Positions 13,310 through 27,312 of a DNA stretch of 64,000 nucleotides are shown here, in pieces. Every line of letters begins with the position of its first letter. Position 1 is the stretch's first letter. Made by a program: the position numbers and the translations under genes. The notes beneath the pieces are model-generated. The model made no database searches, was not told the DNA's origin, and saw nothing but the letters and a program-made list of their open reading frames with translations. The stretch is from positions 5,673,129-5,737,128 of the forward strand of contig JAEMBT020000007.1 of assembly GCA_018873245.2 (NCBI GenBank), read 5' to 3'. Source of the stretch: Archegozetes longisetosus (lineage: Eukaryota > Arthropoda > Arachnida > Sarcoptiformes > Trhypochthoniidae).

Positions 13310-13463
13310 GACAAATTTATGTGACATGAAAAATATGTGTTCTCTCTCTAACCGCATAAAGAGTTTGCCATCATTAAGACACTAATGTTGGCGCTTATGG
13401 CAAAACTTGTGTTTTAGGTGATGGCAGCTAAACAAATGCGACGACAGAACAAATGTTTTCATT
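13310..13463. repeat. Dispersed repeat, family C, copy 1
   Basis: It starts with GACAAATTTATGTGACA, identical to 53025-53041. It ends with GATGGCAGC...CAAATGTTTTCATT, which aligns with GATGGGCGG...TAAATGTTTTTCATT at the end of copy 2. The centre has GTTTGCCAT facing ATGGCAAAAC. Identity in the middle is low, so this is an old interspersed repeat of unknown class. Confidence 0.4.
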
Positions 13464-16400
13464 TCTACCAAACACTGTAATGATCACATCTAACCATTAG
13501 GTATTATATGCTTCTTATGCAAAACTTTTCTCCTTTAATCTAATAACTTATTGCATTGTTTTCTCAATTGCATTTTCTTGTTCCTAATCAGTTATCAAAC
13601 TCCTTAGATATTTTGCTTGATTAAGCTCATTTGATTCGTGTATTCAATTTTTGGTCAATTGACAAACAATTCAAATTTGAAATCAAATCAGTTTCAAAGA
13701 TCGATTAAAAACTTAGATTTCTAGAAAATTACATCTCAGAGGGATAGTAAGTCTTTAGAAAAATATAAAAATTTCTTAATTAAACAGGACTATTTTGAAA
13801 AATGGGAGACTTGATAAAGTGAGTCATTGTAAAGAGAGAAGAATTTAGATACCATTTCGAACAGATCGATGTTTTTGAACCATTTTATAATCTATTAATC
13901 ATTAGAAGAGCTTATAAGTGAAGATACATATTTTAAAGTCGCTTAAAAACTTAATGACACCCGGAATTCATTTCCAAGGAAGACTCTATTGCAATAAGTG
14001 CCTTAACTATCAATTCTGTCATATGTCAAATATGACAAATTATGAGGCTTAACTTATATCAATATTATGTTTAGGTAATAAGTTCTCGCAATTTTCCTTC
14101 AGATGGCTATTGGCATTAATATTGCGTCAAATAAATTACGTTAGACTTAATTTCAATGAATTTATTCTAACCTGAAATCTCATTCGCCAGTTTGAAACTA
14201 GGAATAGAGATTTGTTTTCCAAAAATAATAACTTTAATATAGTTTCATTTTTCATGAGTGTTAAGCCTGATTTCTATATCCAATAGATATAGTTATCAAT
14301 TATGCATTTCAGTTGATTTTGTTCGCTTTGACGATAAAAATAATTTTTTGTCAAAGTCAACGTTGAACCTAACCTACATTAAAAGAAATTACTTTATTTC
14401 TGTTCTCATTACTTTTTTTTATTCAAAGAGAAGTTATGTGAGAGAACATTCAGGTGTAATACAATGTAAACTGTATAGCATTCGAAGTGAGCATTCCGTG
14501 TGTAATCAAAAGCGAAAACTTGCATCGCATGAGGTATTTGTAGGAAATGAACAACTAGAGACATACCGATGGGAAATATAACAAAAGAGATGTGGGATTA
14601 TCTGACCCTTTGATAAACTTACGAGTTAGAAGATCGATGTGATTAACATAACTCTTGGCCATACAATTAACGATTACGACTATGAATACATCTAAAAAGC
14701 TCTGTTTGAAGAGAAAATACATGTTTTAATAATAATAAAGTCTCATTTTACCACTCTCTCTCATAGATACTTTCAAATTATTGTTGGTTTTTTGTCGACA
14801 AATTTTGGGATATAATTAACAGATTGCTAGAAATAGTTGAACTGTTTCTTCACAGTATTATATTACAGGTATAATAAATATCTATTCAAATGTAAAACTG
14901 AATGGCAACGGAAACATTTTTGCAAATAATACAAATCGTATTTATGGTCAACGGCAAAACTTAAGGAAATTCTGTTAAGTGATTTGTATTTTGCTAAACG
15001 AGTACCAGAACACGACGTAATTGTGAGGTTTATGGCATTTTTCTATTTCCTAAACAGTCTATTTGTTCAGTCTCTGGAATATAGTACCGAATATTATATA
15101 CTCGTACACAAAAAAGTCAATATATTGGCAACTATTCGTGTTGAAGCTAATATATTGATCCATATACAACAGATACACAGCTATACAACTGATATTGTCC
15201 TTAACTATAATTTACGATAGCATAGTTCTCTATTCCTATTACAGATACTACCTGCACTTCATCTCATTCCATGGTCAATTCGTAGTTTACCTGTTCTTAT
15301 AACGCTTATCCTTCTCTATTCTGATTTAGGGTTTTAACTTTTCAATTTAAAAGACACTTAACACAATCTTTATGGGTTTCTCATCTAAGAATAAATAATA
15401 AGTTTTCTCTATTTATTTAATCGTACAATACTTCTGAATTAGCATAAAGTCGGATAAGTATTGTTTGCTCAACAGATCAGAAAAGTTACGAACTTTTTGC
15501 AAACATTATTTAGATAGAAAATCATTAAAACTGAAGCTTAATTACTATAAAGTGATTCTTTCCAAAATAAGTCTCAATATAAAAGTAGTTCATAAAAGCC
15601 AAGAGTTGTCGTCTTATTCTTCACTTATTCCTCTCTTTCACAGAAGAGAGAACTAAAATAAAAGAAAATCTCATCTCATTGTAATTCTCGGCGTTAGAGA
15701 TGGCAGTCATTGATGTAACTATAGTGCCTATCCTTTGAACTCTTATGCCTGAATCTCAAGCATTTCCTGTGGTGATGATAAATAGAGTGGCGACGGAAAT
15801 GTTACTATCGTGCCACGTCTCTTCACATTCTATTTGGCTTATTCAATACCATTTTAGCCTTGCTTATCCACCCATAGTTCACTGCTTTTATCCTCAACTA
15901 TATTATTTTTTACGGTATCTCTTGTCTCTTTAACTGAGGATATTATTACTCAATTATGTTTAGCCCAACCGACAATTAATTCCGTTTACATTTCTATTTC
16001 TCATGCCAAACCTTCTTCTCATCATAGATTATTATGAATTTATTCAGTTTGAAACAAAATTATTTTCAATAGTCAGACCTTATATTCCTTAAATCTAGGG
16101 GTGGCTGCAGTAAACTATGAATCTTCCAACTAAAATTGGAAAATTGCGAATTCATACCCCTGAATTTCACATTTTTCTGGAGAAATTAGAAAATTTTCAA
16201 GAAAAAATCAACTTTTTACAAAAATGCCTAGATTCTTAACTTTGAAATATTCTGACTATTAATTACGTTTTTAACAATAGTATTGGAGTAACCTCATGAA
16301 ATATTCATTAAGATGATAAAGACGAAAGTTTTCGAAATTTCTTAAAATTTACTGCAAAAGTTGTCCTTTGAAACCGTTCAGTTTTGAACCCCATTCAAAT

Positions 16401-19400
16401 TTCGAGAATTTACGAGATCTGCTTCCCTGCAGACAATCAGACCTTGTGTCACATCGCTTCAACCTAAATATAATATCGATTTTTGTGACAATTCTTTTAA
16501 GTGTGTTATATCAGCTCTATTTAATTTTTGCAATCCTATAGAAATCTATAGAAATTTCACACTTTGAGTCGGATTATTGTCACAATTCAATATTTATTTG
16601 TTATCGACAATTTTAGATAATTTTCTATTGAGGCAAACGTTCAAATAGAAAATTTTAGTTTATACTAGTAGAAAAAATATAGAAGAAATGATGCATTCAG
16701 CAGTTAATCTTAACAGTGATTGAAAGCTAGCGAGAATGATATCTTATTTTTACTTTTAAAAAAGCATTTTAGATGTAGAATCCAAGTAGCTTGAAGGATT
16801 AGAAAATATCACAGGGCCTGTGTGTCATTGTAAATGATATCAGACTTTCTATTTTATGTCTGAATTACAGAAAATTGCAGGACATTTGTCTGAATCAAGT
16901 ACTGACTAAATAGGTCTGAATTCTTTGGAATATCGATCTGAACTGATTGGTCGATAAGAGTTAAAGATTAAAGGAAAACTCTAGAGAAGGATAAAATCAA
17001 ATCGTGGCTTGAAAGGAAAACTTTTTTATTAAAAAAATGCTATTGATCGTCTGATTGCTATAATTATTTGGATTATAGAGTATGGTAAGAGAAAATAATT
17101 ATTAATTGATCCTGAGAGCAAATCATTGTTGTGAGATCATTAATTTGAAAATAGCTATAATAATTCTGGAATTTTAGCAGGCTTTCAATTATTCATTATA
17201 TATCGGAATTCATCAGAATATACTTAGATTTTGATTCATTTAGATTTTATTTACTCAAATGCATTAACGATTAGGTTATGCATCAACTGCTAAAACGTTA
17301 TACGATGCTTTCATTTGAATATGTAATTCATATACTCGTTAATCAGACTTTAGTCAGGAATCATTAACTAGATTGACGGAATCATTTAGAGTTAATGATC
17401 AAATTTTCAGATCATAAAATAATGAATTTGTGACATAAAGACTTGAAAGAGAGAAATCGATCGAATAGAATATTGATTAGAAGTCAAATTATAGTTCTCT
17501 TTCCTAATGAAATCTCACAAATCAAATTTACTTTCTATCTTAACTAAAGCGATTTTCTAAAATAGAGAGGATAAGTTAGAATATAGAATAAGTTTCACAT
17601 GAGATAAAGTATTTACTTTAAAACTGTTATAGTCTTCCACTTTTGCAACAATTCAATTCGATTATTTAAATCTAATTTCAAAATTCGCAGAACTTCGATT
17701 AGATTTTATGATAATCTCTGATAAAATAATTTTCTGGTAGAATACTTAAGGATAAATGAGCTTATATGAGCTTATTATCGTTTAATCAAAAGCACAAATA
17801 GAAAAATATTTATTAATCTATTGAAAAAAGCTTTGAAGCAATTTATTAAAATTTTAAGGAATTTGAAAACAAGAACTTTGTTGCTGGATCACATAATTTA
17901 ATTTAACATTACTGTAAATCATTATCCCATTATCTGCTCTTCAATATTGATGATTCTCTTAACACTAAAAGTATGTTAAATGCATTTTGAAAATCTCTGG
18001 TGCATAAATACCCTAAAGAATTTACCATTAAATTGTATTTGTCTTCCATTTTTGCAGAGTTTGACTATTTTGCGCAAAATGCAAATTAAAATAATGTTTC
18101 ACTAGAATAAGTTCACTTTATATATAGATTTTGATGTATGCTAAGCACTAAACCCATTCTCTAGTTTTTTTAAACCCTTTGATTTATTGCCGATGTTTGC
18201 ACAATAAGTTTTATTACTTTTTGAAACTAATTTTTCTCCAATAACTGTTTACGCATGATTTTTATGCATATTTCTCATTCTATATCCTATTGAGACAGTT
18301 GACGAAAACGTGCCAAAAATACTTTACCTTTGCGATTGTTTTTTTACTTTTACGCTCGAATTAATAGCTTGCTATAAATAGTTAATTACTTGAGAAGATT
18401 TATTTCGTTTGGGTTGTATTTTATTCATGACAACTTAAAATAACCCCCGAAATGACACTTTCTTACATGAAAGCGATCTGGAATTTAGGACATTAGTTCA
18501 TACTTGTTTTTATACAAATAAATCAAATATATTATTTTCTAGAAGATATTCTAAAAAATCTTTACGACTTTTCTTGTCAAATATTGTCGTTTGAGCTGAA
18601 ACTTCATCACTTTAGTAACTGTTTTTAGACTAAAAGGTTGTGATGTATTTGAAAGTTGCGGTAAAGGAGAGAATTGGGTTTAGAAATATTTATGTAAATA
18701 TAATTTTTATATTGTTCGTGCCAATCACTCACTTTCTTCAAATACAAGATAAAACAAGAAACAGATCGATATTTAAGACAAGTTATCTTAAGTGAAAAGA
18801 TTGAATTGAAATTTATTTGTAATTGTCTTCCTTGAGGACCAAAACAATAGTCCTTCAAACAAGATTTCTATTTGTCTACTGGTATTATAAATAGTCTATT
18901 GAGTATTGAACAAAACCAACAACAAAAACCTTTTGCATAAATGACTGTTAGTCTGGGCTTTTAGCTAAAGATCTTAAACCATTCACTTGATTGATCATTG
19001 ATTTTATAAAAAAAAGAAAATGTTTTGGAACTAGATATTAAGTAGAATGAAGTCTAAATTTTGGTCAATATCGAACTTCTTCTTATTGGTTATACCTTTT
19101 TATATCTTTGAAGACGTGTTGCAATATTTTCAATGCTTTTTGTGATCTAAATAAAAACCGAATTGACTTGCGATTTTCCACAAATTTAAGTCAGCCTTAA
19201 TTGTCTACAATGATTGATGGCTTTGGGACGAATTTCTTATCGTTTTTCACTTCTAAGTCATTTGAGTCAATGGTTTGCCTATTGACTGATTCTGATTAGT
19301 ATTCGGAACTGTTTTAATTACATGCATTTAGATTAAGAAATTTCTTTAGTATTTGATGTGACTCTTGATCGATAGCATAGATAAATGTTTAGAATCGGAA

Positions 19401-22400
19401 AATGCATTTCTTAAAAATTTCGATTCGAGTTAATGATTCGAGAAAAAGGAGCAAATTCAAAGCCATCAAACACAAGAATAAGTTTCAGGTGATTTAACTG
19501 TAAGCAAGTTTTTCTGACCGAATACTAAAGTCAAACGTTGAGGGTATGAGAAGGAATGCTAACTCGGAGCAAGCATTGATTTAGAGCACGCATTGCAATC
19601 AGAACAAACCCGAATGGCTCTGAGTCAAATCTGATTTTCAGTATAGTAATGCTCACTACTTTCAAATTCGTCAATATATTACTGGCGTATTTAGTTTGCG
19701 CACAAATTTCTCAACACTATTGTTGTAAATGGTGTTCAATATAAATATTTATGCTTCACTCTCATAGCAATGACTGAGTTTGAGCGTCACTTTTATCTTA
19801 TATATGCCATTAAAACTCCAAACAAACAAATACAATACTATTAAATCATAAAAGACATCTTTCGAATTATGTCTGGATCTAAAATCTATTAGGATTTGAG
19901 CAAAGACATGAATCAGAGACTAGAGTGAAATTTAACTATTTTGGGAAAGATTTGATTTGTTTAAAGGAAGCCTCTTATGTTTGAAATGCGAATTTGCATC
20001 AAAAATGATGGTTGATTTAGGAGAAAGAATCAGAGCAAATATTGATTTGTTTATGCTCTAAAAAACTTTTAAAGCAAACTCATTGACAAAGTTTACTAAA
20101 TGCTTGAACAAAATAATTTGCATTGTTATCCAATGCTTTCAAAAGAGTAAACATCAATTTAGAATCTGATCCTTCTTCAAACATTTGATTACAACATTTG
20201 CATTGTTTTAAGGGTTTTAGACATTTTTTGCCACTAATTCCTTAGTACTGAAAAAGTGTTCTGTACTGAATATTTTGTTGTTTAAGTAGACTTGTATTAC
20301 AAGTAATTCTTTTGCATAATCTTTTAGCTATTTTCCTATTTACAGTCCTAAAAGTGTTCAATATTTATGCCTTAATTCAACACAAAATAAGTTTATAAGA
20401 GCCCAAACCGAAGCTATGATCTCGTGACACGAGTGCGCATTAAGAGTTCAGTTAAATAACTTTCTAAAAGCAAAAGAGATTTGGAAAACCAGTTTTTATG
20501 ACAAAATGCCAGTTTCTTAATTAACAACAAATGCAAGGTTTTTTCTATTCTTATCTTCAATTTTCCCTTATAATTGTGCAACACTCTGTTGTAACACATC
20601 CTTAATTATATTTTGATTCGTCTGAGTGTTGCGATGCGTTAATCAAATTTATAATAAATCTTATGATTTTCTTAAGAGAAAAACGAGTCACCCTATAATT
20701 GATGCTAAGGTTAGCGCGTAGAATAGTACAGTGAATGCCGAGCAGATAATTATCTTATAATATAAATTACTTGTCTTTTAGTCTACAAAAAAACTCTAAT
20801 TCATTTGTATTGTGATCAGCTCATTGTGTTGCGCCAAAGCACCAGATCTTATCACAACTGATGGACAATAACTAAGAATAACATATCAATCATTTAGTTT
20901 TTTGTTATTCTGTTCTCTCGCTGATTAAGTTTATTAAGACTTTAAGAGTCGTTCAATCGATCAATGAATAACTTACAAGTCTTTGTCTAGTTGAAAGAGC
21001 TTTTTATTAAGTTTTATATTTTGGAGAGTTTTACCCTTCAATAAGAAGATTTGGTGCCCTATGGGGAAACAACTGTGGGTTTCTCATCATCTATTACTGA
21101 ATATCAACATCAATAACGTCACTAAATTAATTTGACTTTTGAAAACGTTTTATGGACCTTTAATTGCATAAAATTCGAATCAAATTTGGTATTTACACGT
21201 CAATTTCTGTCATTTAATTACCTTAGTATTTTTCTTCACATTACAAGTGATTTGTTAAATTACTCAGAAAACAATTAATATTTCTTAGTGTTGTAAAATC
21301 AATTTTTAAAGAGTTAAAATATTTTTCGAGAATTTGAAACTGTTTACATAGTTTGAATCACAGTTGTAACTAAGACTGGGCCAGGATCCCCTCTAAAGGT
21401 TATTGAACATTTAGGAGTGGGTCTGTAGGTACTGAGATTTTTTTTATATTGTAAAGATTAAAGGCTTATTTGAGAAACCCAATGTCAAATCAAAGATTAA
21501 GTGGTTTAGCGCTTACATCAATTGAAGCGGAAATTGTCTTAATCTTTAAAATGAGATAGTTTTGTCGTCAAATTTGCTAAAACTCATTATAATAGAATAA
21601 CTTTATTGATTTAGACTTATTTGCAATAAAGAAGGAAATTGGCTAAAATTTTTCCGGTTTATGTCCCCTTCAAACTGAAAACTTGGTTATGGCAATATTT
21701 GAATACTATGTGTGTTCGTGCTAATACCAAAAGTTATTTTCAAAAATTTAAAAACTTTGTCACAGAATTGACTAGAGGAGATCATTAACCAATTTACGAA
21801 TTAAATTAATCGATTAATCTTTAAAAGATATTTAAGAGTAAGTGTATCTTAAGGATATTGACGATGACGAGGCCGGCACCAGGTTTGTTTAGCTGTCATT
21901 ATTTTCATTCAACCCTTTATTGCTTATTGAATGGAAAAGGTTTTACAATGAAAATTTAGAAAATTATCTTTCATTTACTACTGAGAGAAGTTAAAACTAA
22001 TTTTTCAATTTTTAATGGTTAAGTCATTTATGCATTTTTGATGTTTCAATCAGTCCAGTGTATTAGGACTTTCTTTTAATCAAATCTTGAACACAACAAT
22101 TTAAGAATTCACCTGACTTTATAATAAATTTTCTCAATCTTTACATCTGAGCCACATTTTGTAAAGTTTTATTAGTCATTCTTCTTTTTTGACCACTTTC
22201 GACGACTTAATATTCCAAGGGAAGGGATTTCAAACTTTCACAAGGCATTCAAATGACTCAAAGCTAGGGACAAATTGTCCTGAAATGCAAGCTTGAATTT
22301 AAACTATAATTTAACTATATTGCACTACAAACTTTCTATTATTGAACATGAACTCCTGGTCTAGACACTGATCTGTTTCATATAATATAAAAACACTTAC

Positions 22401-23164
22401 TAGTTAGTCAATTAACAAAAAGGGTACAATAAATTCTCTCATCCAAGAATTACTGGCATATCTAGCGACTCAGTTAAGCTTGCAAGATGTTCTAAGATTA
22501 AAAATTTTCTCAAAAAGTTACTTTACTTGAAATTTGACTCGGAATGACAATTATTGTATACTTAAATAGAATGGGAAAAATGAAACAACATAATCTAAGT
22601 TGATAGGCTCTTGTAAATAATGATCTAACGGTCCGACAAATGACATACCACTAGAAAAATTGAAAACAGATTGACTTATTACTGGCTTTCATCATAAATT
22701 GTTTGTCATACAAACTTCAAGAGTAATTGATACTGAAAAACATATTGATTCATATTGATTTTTATTAGAATAATTCATCACTCCATCAATTGAAATGTTT
22801 GGCAGGCTGAGAAAATGATTTTGTCAGATGTCTTGTGTATAGTTGACAAACAAAATTTAATTGTAATATAATGGTTTAGTTGAGTTATTTTCAAGCAAAA
22901 CTTTTTGGAACTAATTTATATTTAGTGAATGAATCCAAAAATAAGCTTGGCTAGACTTTCAGTAAGACATTTTTTGGCAGATTATTATAGCATTCTTTAA
23001 AAACAAAAAAACTATTTCTTTTTAAACTATGTCTGATTGACGCAAACTCTTTACTTCTGAAAAATATAAAAGTATTAATGAGATCAGAAACGTGCCTCCG
23101 CGCAAACTAATTCTTCCAAAATCTATAACAGATGAGCCTTCAAGTGATAAATTATGAAAAGGTT
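13464..23164. other. Long gene-free AT-rich stretch
   Basis: About 9.7 kb with no exon I can support. The open frames at 14258-14581 (107 codons), 14984-15220 and 15745-15933 are at chance length and resemble no family I know. Isolated GC-richer patches near 15690-15830, 21372-21425 and 21863-21885 (GACGATGACGAGGCCGGCAC) may be transposon fragments. The stretch could hold regulatory DNA of the receptor gene's neighbourhood, but nothing specific is readable. Confidence 0.45.
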
Positions 23165-23170
23165 TTTATT
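23165..23170 (-). terminator. Candidate poly(A) signal AATAAA of the receptor gene
   Basis: TTTATT on the plus strand reads AATAAA on the minus strand, about 380 bases past the receptor stop codon. It is the first canonical hexamer downstream. In AT-rich DNA this motif is common, so the assignment is weak. Confidence 0.25.
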
Positions 23171-23550
23171 TTTTTTCTGATAGTATTAATTATTTATACT
23201 TGTCGAGAGATACTTCATTCCTAGTCCAACAATTAATCCTTAAATCAAATCTTCAAGTCTCATATATTATCAAAATCTTAGTTAAAATTGAGCTTATATT
23301 CAAGTTGACTAGTGCTAAAACAATGTTTGAAAGTGTTGAAATACATGAGTTAAATAAACTACATGATAATTGAATTGTTGTACTTAAGTGTTAACTTCAA
23401 TTAGTTTTTGTCGTGAGATATAATAATAATTTTAAACAATACAGTCCAGTAATATTTTGATCTATAGTGAGATTATCTAGCGTGAGCCTGAGCGTTATTT
23501 CCTTCAGTAAATTCTCCAATGATTGGATAATTTGTTGGATTCTTCCTCTA

Positions 23551-25776
23551 TTACATATCAATAAATAATACCCAAAACTGTTGTATAACGTCACGAACTT
23601 TGTAAATATATAGCCTTAGAAATGATTCATATTTAGGAACTAACAGTTCGCACAAAAATACACAGAAAGAAATAATTATAAATAATGCATAAACGTATAA
23701 AAGTTTTCGAATATCAGATAGAGTGAAAGCAAAGGCTTTTATATTTGATACTGTATAATGCTGATCATTAGTACCGACTATGCATTTAATAGTATAATTG
23801 AAATGTTCACTCATTAGTTTGCTGAATATTCCTGTTGAGCTCAAGTCAAAAACTTTTTTATCTAAATATTCATGAAGCTCTCGATGCTTAGCGTAGGTTT
23901 CCTTTGAGGTCATCAACACGTACTGCGTCGGCAAAAACTTCTCTTTACCTTAAAAATGAATGAATACGAGAAAAATCTTAAGAATGAGTTAGTGTAATGC
24001 ATGTCAAGTAATTGACAATTAAAAAACTGAACTCCAACTGAATAGGTAAATAGTATGCAGAGTAACCTTGATTAAGCATTCATGAAATATTAATATAAAG
24101 CTGATTAAGATCTAGCATCAAATAAGAAATAGAGGAAAGACTTCAATCCATAAAATATACTGAAAGCCTGAGAAATAAATGGCAGACTAATTTGATAAAT
24201 AAGCCTTGGTCTATGATTAACCATAAAGTTTCTGAAAATTTCAATTTCTTACCCAAGTATAGCTTAGCGTTGGGATATCTTTTGCACGTTTCCGCAGCAA
24301 ATCCATACAAATTGACTGTTCCATCAATCAAGACTGATTTACCTTCAATTATATCAGTCATTATTTTGTTACTATGATAAAGTTGTTCGGAGGAGATTAA
24401 GTTGTTTTTTAATTTGAGCCAAAGTTTATTATAAATATCTACTGAGTTGTTCTTAAAAAGTTGCATCTCATACGATCCCTCTAAAAGCAGAGGTTTTACA
24501 TCTTGCCTTTGTAATAATTCTTCGAGTGAATCGATGTTAGCTATTTCCGGTCCAATTATTATAGACATACCAATCAGAGCCGATAAGATCGTTGTTAGAA
24601 ACAAAGAAATCGTCGATATTAGAGTAATTAGACTGCGATTAATCGGCGATATCATTGTTCTAGGCAAACCATTGCCGCGTAAGAATAAGATTGTCAGTAA
24701 TACCCATAAATTTTTGCCAACAGTATGAATGATTCTACAAGAAAAGTCACTATTATCTACCACTGGCAATATACAATCAAACCTCTGACTTGATTCCCTA
24801 ATTTCAAGTGTCTCTTATGAACTATTTGTTTTGAAAATAAGTTTGTTTGCAAAATAAATAGACGTTTTAATTAATAAAATGATTATTAGTAATTTGGTCT
24901 CCTTTTTAAGTGAAAATTAAATGTTGATCTGTATCTAAACGTATCTAAAGTTAAATTGAGTGATCAATCAATAAGCTCATAGTAGACACTTAACGCTCTT
25001 AAATAACTACATAATTGGGACTTTTACTGTACTACTTTTAATGCATCCAGTTTACAGGTTAGTTGCAAAATCAAACAAGTTTTCACACTTTACAGTATTT
25101 CTCAATTATAATAGAATAAGTAAATAAGATTTCAAACAAAATAATAAAATCTTATGAAAATGTTTGTACGTATTAAACGTTTCTAGATTTGTGTAAAAGG
25201 TTAAAAACTAACCCGTACTTGTAGAGATCGTCATTAGACTTCAACCTTATCGAGAGACTTGTTGTAATACTCAATACTAAAAGAGATATGAAAAGAGTAC
25301 ACCAAATTTTATGATTAAGAAACATGAACAATATTTTGAATATGTCAGGTTCATTGTTCAAATACGCAGACAATATGGACATTTCATCACTGAATAGCGG
25401 TCTCGTGAATGGAGCTATTGTACTTCGATGGTATGACAATGCAATCGGGCCTAATGCTAAGTCGGTTTTGTTCGTATCAAGCAAGCCCATCATGCCTTTT
25501 CAAACATAAGAAATTATTTTTAAGACAAATTTCGACGACCATTTTTGAGTTAATACTTAGAGGGTTTAACTAGTAATGAGACAACTTACCTGTCCAACTA
25601 TTGTTATCTTGATAGAAACCCCACTGACAGTCATCGGCACGGATCAGAGTGTAGGTGAACTTGTTTTTCGATAATATATCTAATACTTTCCTCATAGGAC
25701 CTGTCAGCACCCATTGTTTAGTCAAATTGTTCCATTGTATTTGAGCTCCGGCCCACTCCTCAATCGATACCTTCAT
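23551..25776 (-). CDS. Divergent ionotropic receptor (IR/iGluR-like), four exons
   Basis: Ligand-gated cation channel of the ionotropic receptor family, expected in the plasma membrane; arthropod members are mostly chemosensory. Exons read on the minus strand: 25776-25590, 25495-25213, 24734-24253, 23948-23551. Donors are GTAAGT, GTTAGT and GTAAGA; phases 1, 2, 1 all join in frame and give 449 residues. Lobe 1 spans about 1-115, with the WTGMMGLL turn (61-68), R86 in the position of the glutamate-binding arginine, and PFTRP (91-95). TM1 is about 125-143, the pore about 162-182, and TM3 about 190-217, where the SYTANLAAF gate of true glutamate receptors is absent. Lobe 2 is about 218-399 and TM4 about 400-421. 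There is no amino-terminal domain or signal peptide, so an upstream exon probably exists and AAG at 25773-25771 could be the acceptor rather than ATG at 25774 being the start. Ligand unknown. Introns are 94, 478 and 304 bases. Confidence 0.9.
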
Positions 25777-27299
25777 ATAAGATGTAGCGATTTTACATGG
25801 TAGATTTAAAAGAGTTAAAAGGTTTAAACATGGTCAGTTTAGATCTATTTATTGAAGAAAACTTCTTCAAAATTTCATATACATTCAATACTACAATAAC
25901 CGTAATAATTGTCAAAGCTTCATACTCTTAAATGGTATGCCATTAATAGAGTGAAAGAATGCTTCAGAATATTTGATAAATTGATGTGAATATTGATAGT
26001 TTTTGTTCGGCTAATCAAACTTCATCCAGAAGTTTATGAGGGTATTCTCTCAATTCTTTCAACTTAATTAGCTCGTGGAGAAAATTGAATTGTTTACTAA
26101 CTACTCAATAGCATGAAATCAATGAAAATTAGTTGTCAGAGCTAATAAAATGATTTGATCTGTTTTTTGTTGCACACACCAAAGTTTGATTTGTGATGAA
26201 AGCATATGAACGACAAATCAATATTCGCATTACTCCGTGTTTTACTAGATTATGATGAAAGTAGATTACTTAATACTGTTTAACATATATTTTTTCCACT
26301 CTGACACTCTGTCCAACAAAATGGGATTTTATTGATTTGAGCTTTGTATCACTGCTTTATAACTCTCTAGGCAAATTGGACTCTATCTTTCAATGTTTTT
26401 CGCTTTCATATGTGCTCAGCATCACCATAATGAGCTATGAGTTTAAAGTTTATCGTTTTGATTGAATGACTTATTTTTGTATAGAATATTTTTTGCTGTT
26501 ATGTGCAGTGATAACTCAATGTATTTTATATGTGCACAAAGGTTAATTGGTTTGTCAACTCAACAAAATATTGATTTTAATTTTGCACCAAAATACTAAC
26601 AACTTTTGTAACTAATTATTAATATCGATTTGAGGCTTGATAGAAGTTACAGGATCTCAATTAGAAGCTTATCATAGATATGTCACATTTGTAATGATGA
26701 TATCTTGATTGCGTCCAAATTATCAAATACCAGAGGTCGAGTCACAATTTCATTATCTTAATTCTAATTAATATAATTGACTAATTAAGATATTAAAACC
26801 ATTATAATCATTATATGTTCTCATTTGGTGTCGATTCAGATGAATTAGTTTGAGAAAACTGTAATTTTGACTATATCTACAAAAATGAGTTCTGGACTTA
26901 TCTAAATTGGTTAGATATGAGCCAATTGTTTGATAACGTGAAGTATCTATTCAAACGAAAATTTCTATTCATTCCATCGGTTATCAGAGTTTGAATCCTT
27001 ATCCCAACGGACTCTTGCATCCCAAAGGAACTCTTCTAAAGAGATGACATAACAATACAGAACCAATATTAAAATATCTATGCGTTACGTTTTCATTATC
27101 TGACTATCACGTCATGAAAATGCAATCACTGAACCGAATAGAGAGATAACAATTAAGAAAAAGCCAATTAAATTATCATTAGTGATAATAGTTATAAATA
27201 TATATGAAATTATATATTCAGTATTGGTCGTGTTATTTGGCAAAAATACGAGGTATTAAGGCTCAAATTCATCAAACGATAATATGATAATGAGACGTG
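25777..27299. other. Upstream flank of the receptor gene
   Basis: On the minus strand directly upstream of the first recognised exon, the frame stays open for 13 further codons rich in leucine (LNLLTLLNLP) up to a TGA. It contains no in-frame ATG, so it cannot serve as a signal peptide as it stands. Further upstream I could not identify a first exon or a promoter. Confidence 0.4.
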
Positions 27300-27312
27300 C
27301 AGTGGCGTAATC
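27300..27312 (+). repeat. Isolated CAGTGGCGTAATC transposon end
   Basis: CAGTGGCGTAATC resembles the terminal motif CAGTGGCGTAGCC of the hAT-like element family seen at 47168 and 53968. I found no matching opposite end nearby, so it is probably a truncated relic or chance. Confidence 0.25.

Noticed and set aside
14258-14581. 107-codon plus-strand open frame
   Set aside because: It starts at TTG, has no domain, no splice context and a length near chance expectation.
24192-24728. Plus-strand open frames opposite the receptor exons (24192-24377, 24447-24728; also 25324-25509)
   Set aside because: They are antisense shadows of real receptor exons on the minus strand.
26978-27010. tRNA-like T-arm GTTATCAGAGTTTGAATCC
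   Set aside because: No acceptor stem, D-arm or anticodon arm can be folded around it, and the T-arm stem does not pair.
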